Shown here: piece by piece, positions 54,131 through 64,000 of the stretch
How the letters are laid out: every line of letters starts with the position of its first letter
Position numbering within the stretch: the first letter of the stretch is position 1
NCBI RefSeq assembly: GCF_963675165.1
Contig: NC_087386.1
Span: 1,290,931 to 1,354,930 of the forward strand
Length of the DNA stretch: 64,000 nt
Direction of reading: 5' to 3'
Origin: Halichondria panicea
Taxonomy: Eukaryota; Porifera; Demospongiae; Suberitida; Halichondriidae
The notes under the pieces: model-generated
The model's input: the letters and a program-made list of their open reading frames with translations, nothing else
The model's database searches: none
Told to the model about the DNA's origin: nothing
Program-made: the position numbers and the translations under genes

Positions 54131-55652
54131 TCAAAAGTGTGAGCCAACTCCTTTACTGTCGTCCATAGCACTCGTTTGAGCACCTGGAGGGTGGCCTTGG
54201 AATAGGGTATTTGGTATGTAATCATACAGTTCAGTAGTTTGTCCAGCCTCCTGTGGCATTGCCTTGTCTGGAGCTTCTCTAGCTTTCCCATATGCCTGGT
54301 TATCACTCAGATCAATGTCCGTAGCAATCGCTTGTACTATATCATGTGTTCCCATTACATCATGTGATTGTTTGGCTCTCTTGTACTTGTAGAACAGGAG
54401 TATAACGAGGATAATTAGGAGTAGATTAAGGAGACCTGATATTGCCACAATTCCAGCCAGTATGAACGTGGCAGGTGATTCGTTAGCAGAAGCTGGAGTT
54501 ACATCAAGAAAGATAGCTAGTGAAAGTACATTTATAACAATAGCATGAATTACTGCTGGTTTATGCCATAATGGTTGTTAGATTTCTTTTAGCTTTGATT
54601 GAGTGATATGGTTGAAGGCAAAATATTTTTTACAATTTGAACCTTTCATGCATGCATGTAAGTACGTACCTGTTACAGGTGGGAGTTGGTTACCATCTGT
54701 GGTGGGATTGACAATAAGTGTGGTCGTATCTGGAGGGCCAGTGGTAATGAGTGTGGTCGTACCTGGGATAAAGGAGTTTTTAATCGAGGTGCATGCCAAC
54801 TAGCAACTGAGAACTGAGAGCTAATATTAAGGTAGCCCTAAGTATAATTATAGTCAGGGATGGGACAGGGGAAAGTATTGATTGATTGATTAGACTTACC
54901 ATCATTCGAGGTGGTAGTAAGTGGGAGTTGGTTAGTAGTAGTGCTAACACTTAAGTTGCACATTGTGTCATCTATGTGTAGGAAAGAGAAGAGAAAGAAT
55001 ATGTTTTCAATGGTCTGTTTAATAGATATGGCTCACTGTTAACCTCAACACAGAGTATCTGGAAGACACCGCTCATATCAGGTATTGTGCAGCAGTATTG
55101 TCCAGTCACACTCATGCCTTCAACACTAGGTCGATAATTGATTCGCACCAGACCAGTACCTCGATTACTATAGACGCGAGCTAGTGGTTTTGCATTCATA
55201 CGTGGTGCTGTAAATCCATTTATTGTCCACTCTCCGACTGCCCCGGTATTAGGATGGTCCACTGGCCTGCAACAGTTGGGATTGTTAGTGACACACACCA
55301 GGGCAGTACCCTCCACTGTGTCTGGTCCATCTGATGCATTAGCTCGTGATAGCTGCTCTCCAATGTGACTCAGACAAACTTGGCTGATACCAGGAGTCAG
55401 TTCTTGCCCCATGAACCTGATGGACACACCTGCATGGAATAGTAAACAGTTATACAGCCAGTATAATGATATGCATGCAGTTCACATGCAGGTGGTACAT
55501 TATGACTTCATGCTAAAATCTCTTATAAATAATTATACACAATCTTGAATATATAATGATACCAAATCACCATTCTGGGAGTCAACCATCCACATCGTCA
55601 TGAGTAATGGCAAAGCTCTGATCAGCCATAGACTCATTAATACAGCAGCCAT
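54131..55652 (-). CDS. C5: Ig-like receptor-like protein, tail type 2, truncated C-terminus
   Basis: Five exons (55571-55652, 55037-55429, 54900-54971, 54670-54762, 54131-54516) give 341 residues. It has one more linker exon than other C genes, a Thr/Pro-rich segment with a duplicated TTTLI motif. The Ig exon has ALVCVTNNPNCC, GEWTING, YSNRGTGLVRINYRP and GQYCCTIPD. The transmembrane exon uses an acceptor at TAG|CTATC that differs from other C genes. Tail: DNQAYGKAREA and ELYDYIPNTLFQG are intact, but a deletion near 54.15 kb replaces the end with KGVGSHF, so the terminal EVYQEIS is lost. This is the 5'-most gene of the cluster in transcription order. Confidence 0.68.
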
Positions 55653-55940
55653 ACCGAGATATATACGTAATTGTGCTGATATAGATCTACTATACTGTGC
55701 AAGTAGTTGTAAGGGCTGCACAATATAGCTGTAGCTTAAACAACTTACGAGACAAAATACATGCATGCACTCTATATATAGTCACTTGGTGTATATACAT
55801 ATATGTAATGCTGCCATATCCTGAATGAAACCAACACTAAGTATTTTTTATTAGAGGTATAGTATACTGCATCGCCATGCATTATCATTGTCGTACAAAA
55901 AAGAAATACTTGAAAACACACAACTGAGTGCAATATTATG

Positions 55941-56270
55941 TTAGTCAAAATAGCCTACAAGTTGTACAGCTAATGAAGCCTTTGAGAGTCTGATGGGTCC
56001 ACCGCCAATTCCCGCTGATATTTTATTGAATGGCATAGAAGCAGTCCTCACAGAAGTTGACTGGTCGAGAAGGGTCAAACTTGATGTTGATATTGCACTG
56101 CAATGCAGGATTTGTATGACAATTACCAAGACCAGCAAGTACTCCAATTAAGTGGTCAGTTCCATTCTCGACAACATGTACTTCAATGATACAGTCACAA
56201 AAACAACGGGGACCCAAACTGTCCAAGCAGAGCATTGCACTTGACACATGTACTGTCTAGTGTACTGTTG
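55941..56270 (-). pseudogene. Small-protein family member, probably degenerate
   Basis: Reads AMLCLDS...CIIEVHVVENG, then CNINIKFDPSRPVNF, and in a different frame MPFNKI...VQLVGYFD with a stop. It resembles the intact 121-residue protein at 60606-61069 (ALLCIDN...CNIEIHVMEG and a C-terminal VQVSGFSD). The frame change after RPVNF suggests a 2-bp deletion relative to the relic copies in the cluster. A possible first exon (MDFSNQLSSASATTAGKIS, ending MW before GTAAGT) lies at about 59484-59574, beyond the foldback element, but its phase does not fit cleanly. Confidence 0.5.
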
Positions 56271-56454
56271 ATCTTTTTGCAGTCGAACACCTATTAGTGC
56301 TGATCATATGATCTCCAGCCAATCAGCTTATCTGAAATTGGTCAGGTGACCATGGATTAAATATCTTAATCCACACTTAATGCTTTAAGTTGTTATATAA
56401 GTGTGGATTAAGTTGGTTTGTTAATACACACTTTTTATCAAACAATCATAATTA

Positions 56455-58476
56455 GGGTTTCCACACAAAAAATCTAATCTCTGCAAAATGGTATTTTGAG
56501 TGATTGTGCATACAAAGCAACTAAAATAAAGCAGGCAGCCAAAATTTCACGTTGAAATATCTTTTTTTTCTTGCACAATATCAGCCGTAAACTCTCACCA
56601 CAACTATGCACTTGCATGCAATATTTCCACTCTAAACAAAGCACACTTCAAAGTTAAATTTCAAAACTATTGTTGAAGCATAGATAAAGAAATTTTGTGC
56701 TGCAATTCTACACTTCAAGGTAAGTAGTTTAGAGCAGAATTGAACCAATTGTATTTAGTTGTCAAAGCCTGATGTATTTTTTACAACTACAACCAAAAAT
56801 TGGAATTTTGTTTTGATACTGCCAAAATGGAAATGTCAGTGCATTTGCTTTCCTCACCGTATTTTTGTGAAGTAGATTGGTGCATGTATCTATGATAATA
56901 ATTAAAAGGAGAATTGTCCCATGTAACCACCAAACTACATCCGATGTATTTTTAGTTGTTTATTTCAATATTTAACTAGATTCTACTCCGTAACAAAGTA
57001 ATAAACATTACGAAATGTCAGTGATCATCATGTACACAGGCTGTTGAGTCAACAGAAGCCCTCCCCTCAATGTCTGAATTGAAAATTTCAGCCACCCAAG
57101 GCCAAGGAGACGATTCTATAGATGTTTACTATAATTATACTACTGTATAATATGCAAGTTAGATTCACAAACTTTGTGTTCCTCACTGCAGTGGCCTTGT
57201 ATATGAACTACAACAACAGGTGAACAATTTGGTGGAACTTGTCGGGTCCAAAAACTAAGAACTAAGTTTAGAGAGGTAAAAACGGAGCTGGAAGAGTCGT
57301 CACAAGTATAGACGTTGATGGCATTTGTGACATTTTAAAGGACCCTATAACAGGAGTGAACACTTAATACAACAATTGCATGTATACTACACACATTTCT
57401 ATGTAGTCTCTTCTGACTTTAAGATTGCGTTATTGTTCACAGTATTCTGACAATAATAATTTTATTTTTCAAAGTTATTTCTCCAGTAAAAAAGTCAATG
57501 GTTAGGTCAAAATAGCACACTTTCTGTTCTCATCATTAATGCAGTGCATGTGTTTTTGTTGAAAAGTTGGCTTATAACTGTTCCATTAATTATACCATGC
57601 ATAGACCATAGATAGAGTAGATCTATATATGCATAGAGACCAAGTAGTTTTCTTCAGCGCCTTGAAACTTGATTTAATCCAAGAGCAGTTCTTAGTTTTT
57701 GGACAAATTGTTCACCTGTTGTTGTTAACAAGGCCACGCACTGCAGTGAGAAACAACAAAAATGTGAATCTAAGACTTAGAGTTGCATACTTATAATACA
57801 GTATAGTATATATTAAATTATCACCTTATATATAGGTGGCTGAAATTTTCATTTCAGACATTGAGGGGAGGGCTTCTGTTGACTCAACAGCCTGTGTATA
57901 ATACATATGACATTTTGTAATGTTTTTTACTTTGTTACGGAGTAGAATCTAGTTAAATATTGAAAAATAAATAAAACTAAAAATACATCGGATGTAGTTT
58001 GGTGGTTACATGGGACAATTCTCCTTTTAATTATTATCATAGATACATGCACCAATCTACTTCACAAAAATACGGTGAGGAAAGCAAATGCACTGACATT
58101 TCCATTTTGGCAGCATCAAAACAAAATTCCAATTTTTGGTTGTAGTTGTAAAAAATACACCAGGCTTTGACAACTATATACAATTGGTTCAATTCTGCTC
58201 TAAACTACTTACCTTGAAGTGTAGAATTGCAGCACAAAATTTCTTTATCTATGCTTCAACAATAGTTTTGAAATTTAACTTTGAAGTGTGCTTTGTTTAG
58301 AGTGGAAATATTGCATGCAAGCGCATAGTTGTGGTGAGAGTTTACGGCTGCTATTGTGCAAGAAAAAAAAGATATTTCAACGTGAAATTTTGGCTGCCTG
58401 CTTTATTTTAGTTGCTTTGTATGCACAATCACTCAAAATACCATTTTGCAGAGATCAGATTTTTGTGTGGAAACCC
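56455..58476. mobile_element. 2.0-kb foldback element with roughly 800-bp inverted arms
   Basis: Left arm about 56455-57264 and right arm about 57686-58476 are inverted copies of each other, matching closely over most of their length, with a central 421 bp. Ends are GGGTTTCCACAC and GTGTGGAAACCC, flanked by TA on both sides (56453-56454, 58477-58478), consistent with a TA target duplication. No transposase frame is evident; an 84-residue open frame in the right arm is not conserved as coding. It is a non-autonomous long-TIR DNA element able to form a very long hairpin. Confidence 0.9.
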
Positions 58477-59015
58477 TATCTTAATACAAGCAGATTGAAT
58501 CTGAATGTCATCATAATTATAATAATAATACAAGCAGATTGAATATGTACACAAGCAAAGCTGAAAAGTATTAGAAAGTTAATGTTATTGTTTCAACTTG
58601 TTTCATGTGTACCAAATTGCTGACTTGACCATAGCATCGCTTTTTCGTCTGGAGAAATAGGCTCAGCTTGCTTCGAAGATGTACATACCTGTACCTAAGC
58701 CAGATCCATATAATCGTTTCATCAAAGGTGCTTCGAATATCATAGCTTTCCAAAAGAGCAAACCAGATACTCATTGCCATATAGTTTGCGCACAAAGTTT
58801 CCCATCCAGTAAGCCAGATCAGCTGGAGGCATATCCAGTAGTGGGATCGGGACTGTTGGTCAGCAGGAGAAATAAGTCGAAAACATGCCCAGTCAGTCCA
58901 GATAGCTTTAGATCGTATCTCCTTCTCCTTTGCATCAGTTACTGGATCTACAAACCTACTAAAACTTGCTATTACGTCTAGCTAGCTAGCTAGCCACCAG
59001 CAACTGTATAGCTAA
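58477..59015. other. Intergenic, nothing recognised
   Basis: No gene or repeat recognised. A 100-residue open frame at 58679-58981 has no family features and is not supported by splice or neighbour evidence. Confidence 0.4.
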
Positions 59016-59360
59016 ATCTAGCCTCGACCCCCGGCCGATCCGTCTCCAATTGAACGCTAGGTCGCTATTAAAAAAAAATCGGCCTGGGACCGAGGCTAAG
59101 CTAAATCTAGCTGCCACGAGGCCAGAGCTCACGTGTCAGCACTAGAACACGTCTAGCCAAGTCACGTGTTTTAATGCTCCACGAGGCTAGAGCTCACGTG
59201 ACAGCACTAGAACACACCTAGCCAAGTCACGTGTTTTAATGCTGTGCACTTGGATGGCCTCTCGGTTACGTAATGCACTCGGCTGGGCCTCGAGCAACAC
59301 GTTAACCTCGAGGCCACCCTCGGCACGCAGATTAAACTTGGCTAGGTGTGTTCTAAATAA
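59016..59360. repeat. Short inverted element followed by E-box-rich tandem and inverted repeats
   Basis: 59018-59097 is a small element with ends TAGCCTCG and CGAGGCTA. From about 59113, two copies of a roughly 65-bp unit each contain two CACGTG palindromes (AGCTCACGTG and AGTCACGTGTTTTAATGC). A distal inverted copy of ACACACCTAGCCAAGT lies near 59339-59356. It could be a repeat or a bHLH-bound regulatory block. Confidence 0.6.
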
Positions 59361-59862
59361 TACTTAAATAGTGTAAAAAGAAACATGTGATATTATAGCA
59401 TGAACTATAGTTATAGTCTATATGACATTGTCATTGTAATATAATTATAGTTTAACGGGGGGAGGGAGGGTAGAAAACTTACTCCACATTCTGCCAGGAT
59501 ATTCCATAGTGCTAATCTTTCCTGCTGTCGTTGCTGATGCTGAGCTGAGCTGGTTGCTAAAATCCATCTGTGCTGAATATGAGTATAGAGACTCTTATAA
59601 TTCTTATCTGATCTGGTGTCTATTTATATGCACTAACAGCATGAGAGCCTGCATTGTAATTGTGTAAAATAGGCACACACAGTTTTTCCCAATAGGAAGG
59701 AAGTGCAGCAATAATCGAGGATGCTGGTTTGAAGTACCATAATTATAGGAAATGTGGGTGGTGTTGTATAATTGAGGATGCTGTGGTTAGCACTCAGCAT
59801 TCCTGACTGGCAGGATTCGTAGAAGTATAATTATGAATTACATCATTGTTTAGCTTGGAGGA

Positions 59863-59928
59863 TAGTCTCGAATACCCGCCTCAACCTAAAACCTCAAGCT
59901 TTTAGGTTGAGGCGGGTATTCGAGACTA
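59863..59928. repeat. Perfect 29-bp hairpin
   Basis: Arms 59863-59891 and 59900-59928 are exact inverted complements, starting TAGTCTCGAATACCCGCC, with an 8-nt loop (CCTCAAGC). It is outside any recognised gene. It may be a minimal MITE or a structured-RNA source. Confidence 0.9.
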
Positions 59929-60605
59929 CTTGGATGATACGTTTGTGTCACATTTGCTAAGAATGTATTTTTTTGCTTTCTAATCCCCCCCTTTATAGCT
60001 GTACATGGGAAGATTAAAAAAGAGTTGTTCTCATCTAGTCATAAGAGTCGTTACAGAACTGAAGGGGGGATGAGCCCCTCCCTCTGATCCACCCTTATAA
60101 CCAGCTGTAGATCCCCTTGCTTATAGAATACTCAAAATTCATACTGTCGTATAGCTTGTACAGAAGTTACAGCTTTCTAATTGTCTGCATACCTACTCTA
60201 TACTGTACTGTAACTCCGTTATAACGGTGTGTAATTAACAAAATTAGCACGTGTACATTTAGATGGGCTGCAGGCCGGACCCAAAAATGTGACAGTGTAG
60301 AAAGTGACCATCACAAAACCATGCCCACATAACCCTCAGAAAAGCATACCCATACTCACAAATTTAAAAGGATCAAAGTATCAGATAATTCATTGAGTGT
60401 ATGTATGTACAGGTATGTATAATTATGCAGTCTTTTGCAAATTATTGTTGCCCAGATCATTTAATGATTATGACTCCACTCATCATAAAAATTATGGCAA
60501 ACCGTAATGTTGTATTTAATTTCCTACATCTAAACAAAAATGAAGGGGGTCTACTATCAAAATGCACAAAGCCAGAACTATATAATTATAGCTACATATA
60601 TACAG
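59929..60605. other. Intergenic, nothing recognised
   Basis: No gene, RNA or repeat structure recognised between the hairpin and the 3' end of the small-protein gene. Confidence 0.4.
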
Positions 60606-61069
60606 TTAGTCAGAGAATCCAGAAACTTGTACTTTAAAATCAGCATCCCTGAGACTTTTCAATCCTTTTCCTTTCTGGCCTGGAACAGGAACCACCTTGG
60701 TGTAGAACGTGAGTGGTACACTGTGTGGAAGGCTCTTATTCAACCCCATCTTCTGTACAGGCAGGGTAGTGCCGCTGGCCGATCCCCCGACTACTCCCAC
60801 AATTGCATCTTTTTCACCCTCGCCTTCCATGACGTGGATCTCGATATTGCAGTCAAAGTTGATCTTGTTTGGATTATCGATACATAGTAGTGCTCCTGTC
60901 AGTGTCATGGGCCTGGGAAATGTTATTATGTGCTGCTGGCCCTTCTTGAATGTTGCTTCTACACGAACAAAAGCAAGGTAGATATTAAATTCAGAGTAAC
61001 TTTTATATTATTATTGTACATAGTAATAGTCTAGAGACTGGCTGCCTAAAACTTACCCCAGAGAGGCAT
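60606..61069 (-). CDS. Unrecognised small protein, 121 residues
   Basis: Two exons (61057-61069 and 60606-60958) encode MPLWEATFKKGQQHIITFP and onward, with no signal peptide and no membrane segment. Features: CIDNPNKINFDCNIEIHVME (alternating hydrophobic strands), a Gly-rich GVVGGSASG, SVPLTFYTKVVPV, and a C-terminal FKVQVSGFSD. The pattern suggests an all-beta domain. I do not recognise the family. A related degenerate gene is at 55941-56270 and fossil 3' exons recur through the receptor cluster, so the family pre-dates the cluster's expansion here. Confidence 0.6.
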
Positions 61070-61309
61070 TTTGTAGTTCGTATAGTCAGTGTTTTATGGA
61101 TCTTTTTTAGGGGAGTATAATAGGTTTGCAACAACAGTTGAGCCCCTCCCCTACATATGCATTTTATAGAGGGGTTTTCCCTCAACAACACAAAGCTAGC
61201 TCAACAGGATGTGGTTTTATGGTCACTGTAGAATACACATGGGTCCTCTCATGTCGGTAGTGAAGCAACGAGGTGAAGCAACTACTCTTCTGATCAAAGC
61301 TGAGAAGTC

Positions 61310-63448
61310 ATGTCAGGAGCAGAGAATGTCCAAGACTCTGTTGGAGCTCACAACAGTTCTCAGGATCAAGTGACTCTCTCTCAGCCTCCAATAGATAGAT
61401 CCATGGCCATAGCTTCTCTCGGTCCAATAAACCCCTTACCTACAGACAAATCATCTGATCCTGAAGAACAACAAATAGAGCTCTCATACATTAATGAAAT
61501 TGATTCAAAACAAGACGAAATAGCCACTGAAATTGTGCCTGTAAATGATCCGAAATTAAAGAAAGTTCGTCAGCGATTATGGACGACAGTGCTATCAGCG
61601 ATTGTTGCTTGCATACCATTCCTGCTGGTTGGCTGCACACTGGGTTTTCCATCAGGAGCTCTATTGGACCTCACCGATCTCGAAGAGAGACTAGAGTATA
61701 AGCTGACCAGGGAACAAGCCGATCTGTTTGGGGTGAGCAATAGGTGATATAAATATGTCCCTTTCATTTGACCGAAATATTTGCGGGCATATCTCATGCA
61801 TTTTTGGTTCGAATGATTGTAGTCAAGTATTTACAATAAATATGTATGTGCAGGCTCTGGGCTACATTGGAGCCGTATTTGGAGGACCCATAGCTGGATG
61901 GATATCGGACAGAATGGGACGAAAGCCAGCCTTGATGTTGGTCAGTATTCCTTACCTCATTGGCTACTTGATGATTACCTATGCTCGATTTGCTAGCGAT
62001 CCAGTGGTATTCAAAACCATCCTTTTGATTGGACGCTTCTTCAGTGGTGTTGGACTGGGATGGTCCTCCCTTGCCGTCGTGGTGAGTGATATTAATTGAC
62101 TATTTAGTTAATTGCTGGTGGCATACTTTAGCTTCACATGAACCTATACTTCCTTCTTCCTGTAAACTTTGCTTGTGGCTTCTTATAAACAATATATGGG
62201 ATGTTATTACAAAAGCATGAGCTCTTGTTGTAATGCACTTTTCATTTCATAATGGCTCCCCACTAAAACAAAATCAAAAGTGTGTTTATAAGTACCTCAC
62301 CTTTCAATGGCTTCACCTCCTGGCCTGTTATTTTCCTGTCCAAGGTGTACGTTGTGGAGATTGCCCCGAGCAAGCAACGAGGGATGATTGGCTCGATAAT
62401 ACAGCTGTTTCTCGTGCTCGGAATACTAACTGTTTACACTCTTAGCTCCTTTGACAATATTCGTTACTATGACACCTCGCTTATACTGGTTGCCTTTATA
62501 CTGTTGTTCACTGTCTCAATGGTGTTCTTCTGTGAAACTCCAAGATGGCTGTTTGCTCATGGACTGAAGAAGAGAGGAATTGCTGTCATTAAGTTCCTAC
62601 GGGGACCAAAGTATGACTTTAAAGAAGAGCTGGAAATGATTCAAGTTAGCATCAAGCACAAAAAGAAATTAGTGGGAGTCAAGCACCTTTTAAAAGAGTT
62701 CAGCAAATGGGATATTTTGATTCCACAAGGTCTAGTGCTGTTGCTTGTCTTTTTTAGAGTATGTAGTGGTTTGGAGTCGATCAATGCTTTCTCAGCGACT
62801 ATTCTGCGTGAGGCTGGAGTGCAACAGTTCAGGGAGGTGTCAGTGTACGGTACAGCATGTGCAAGGCTTGTGACTAACTTTACTGTTGTCTTCATAGCTG
62901 ATCTACTTGGTAGGAAAGTTCTACTGGTGGCTAGTGGTGTCGGAATGTTCATCGGGACTACAATGCTGGGAGTGCATTTCTATATAACAGGACCATCATT
63001 TTGCGTGCTCGACACAGCTAATAATATGACATCACTGAATCAGACGATGATGACATTTCAAGAGGGATCGTTTTGTAACCCTCACTTTGCACCATTGGCT
63101 ATCGTTTCATTGGTTGTATATAACGTTGGCTTCTCACTAGGATGGGGTCCCATTCTCTGGGTATTGATTGGAGAGCTACTGCCGTTGAGTGTACGAGGAA
63201 TCGGAACTGGGATTGCTACGTTTGTGACATGGGGACTCGCTGCTATTGTCGTGGGCTCGTACTTGAGTTACAGTGCTGCTGTTCAGCCGTGGTTTGTGTG
63301 GTGGACTTATTCAATTATCAATTTTGTATCAATCCTTTTTGTCATATTTTGCATTTTTGAGACGAAAGGAAAGAGTTTGGAAGATATTCAACATCGATAT
63401 GAACAAAAATTTGGTGGCAGAAAAATGTTATGCCTCCGTACTGCCTAA
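61310..63448 (+). CDS. SLC2/GLUT-like facilitative sugar transporter
   Basis: Three exons (61310-61732, 61854-62081, 62345-63448) give 584 residues. The N-terminus is about 85 residues, Ser/Gln-rich and cytoplasmic; the rest has the helices of a Major Facilitator sugar porter. Motifs in order: GWISDRMGRKP after helix 2, GRFFSGVGLG, VVEIAPSKQRG after helix 4, FFCETPRWLF (PESPR-like) after helix 6, ADLLGRK, GWGPILWVLIGELLPLSVRG around helix 10, and FETKGKS (PETKG-like) before the C-terminal tail. These are diagnostic of SLC2 proteins, nearest in style to GLUT8-like class III. It would move hexoses down a gradient; the substrate cannot be read from sequence. The start is the first ATG after an in-frame stop. 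A diverged copy of exon 3 lies 350 bp downstream. Confidence 0.92.
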
Positions 63449-63683
63449 ACTGACTCAATCATTAATTTTCATGAATCAACTTTTTACACAGAATGTCTCT
63501 GTCAATCATAATTATCATATGATCATAATTATGTGTGTGTGTGTGTGTTTGAGTGTGATACTCTTATTTCATGCCAGTTTGCAATGGGACCATGGCCTAT
63601 ACTGTGCTGCATGTGACGTCTATTGTACTCTATAATGAGCATTCCTTTCATACATTAATGCAGTTCCCCTTGTTCCCTATACG

Positions 63684-63700
63684 TACACACACACACACAA

Positions 63701-63791
<91 letters not shown>
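63684..63791. repeat. CA microsatellite
   Basis: (CA)n of about 108 bp with few interruptions, ending about 10 bp before the acceptor of the downstream SLC2-type exon. Confidence 0.95.
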
Positions 63792-63794
<3 letters not shown>

Positions 63795-63801
63795 TCTATA
63801 G

Positions 63802-64000
63802 GTGTATGTTGCAGAGATCTCTCCTGCTAAGTTCAGAGGAAGGATTGGATCTGTGCTGCAAATTTTCTTAGGTTTTGGGGTGGTCCTCATATATGCCCTC
63901 AGTTCAATTGATGATTTCCGATACTTTGACCAATCGCTGATACTCGTTGGATTTGTTGCTTTGTTTACAATACTGATGCCATTCTTCTGCGAGACACCTA
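63802..64000 (+). CDS. Second SLC2-type exon (partial), alternative or duplicated exon 3
   Basis: After a TATAG acceptor the open frame reads VYVAEISPAKFRGRIGS, then YALSSIDDFRYFDQSLILVG and FFCETP, running off the window. It aligns without gaps to the first 66 residues of exon 3 of the upstream transporter (VYVVEIAPSKQRGMIGS ...), with well over half of residues identical, and begins at the same phase. No first or second exon lies in the 350 bp between them. It is therefore either an alternative exon 3 spliced to the shared exons 1-2, or a tandem copy lacking its own 5' exons. Confidence 0.8.
   Translation, partial: MYVAEISPAKFRGRIGSVLQIFLGFGVVLIYALSSIDDFRYFDQSLILVGFVALFTILMPFFCETP

Noticed and set aside
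58288-58542. 84-residue open frame
   Set aside because: It lies in the right arm of the foldback element and shows no coding conservation with the left arm.
58679-58981. 100-residue + strand frame
   Set aside because: No domain, repeat or neighbour support; likely chance.

Overview
The window is animal nuclear DNA, most likely from a demosponge. The evidence is compact GT-AG intron genes, animal gene families (SLC44, SLC2, i-type lysozyme), many short TA-flanked inverted-repeat elements, and Ig-like modules of a style I associate with sponge proteins. The species assignment is inference. All exon models were read by eye from splice sites, reading phase and comparison between paralogues in the window.

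Layout. 1-2.4 kb: 3' part of a choline-transporter-like (SLC44/CTL) gene, + strand. 2.6-3.5 kb: an i-type lysozyme with no signal peptide, - strand. 3.6-4.5 kb: a secreted MRH-like protein, + strand. 4.8-12.6 kb: a complete 21-exon SLC44/CTL gene, - strand, with a tRNA-Asn gene in one intron. 12.9-16.3 kb: a C19orf44/DUF4614-like gene, + strand, head-to-head with the CTL gene. 16.3-18.2 kb: a mucin-like single-pass membrane protein with a tyrosine-motif tail, - strand.

18.6-55.7 kb: the main feature, a tandem cluster of about 16 related genes and relics, all on the - strand. They encode signal-peptide, single-pass membrane proteins with three architectures. A has an Ig-like ectodomain and tail type 1. 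B has an unrelated ectodomain of about 190 residues, a Ser/Thr/Pro stalk and the same transmembrane/tail type 1. C has an Ig-like ectodomain and tail type 2. In transcription order the loci read C5 B4 | C4 B-relic | C3 B3 A5 | C2 B2 A4 A3 | C1 B1 A2 A1 psiA0, so the ancestral unit looks like C-B-A. Tails carry regularly placed tyrosine motifs (NQAYGN, NPSYESV, YDYIP, C-terminal VYEEI or VYQEI). In tail type 1, YESV and YDYI are spaced like an ITAM. The cluster shows segmental duplication, Ig-exon exchange, chimeras, frameshifts and deletions, as expected of a fast-evolving recognition-receptor family. An immune or allorecognition role is inference only.

55.9-61.1 kb: two members of an unrecognised small-protein family (one degenerate), a 2-kb foldback element and short repeats. 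61.3 kb to the end: an SLC2/GLUT-like sugar transporter followed by a second, diverged copy of its third exon that runs off the window.
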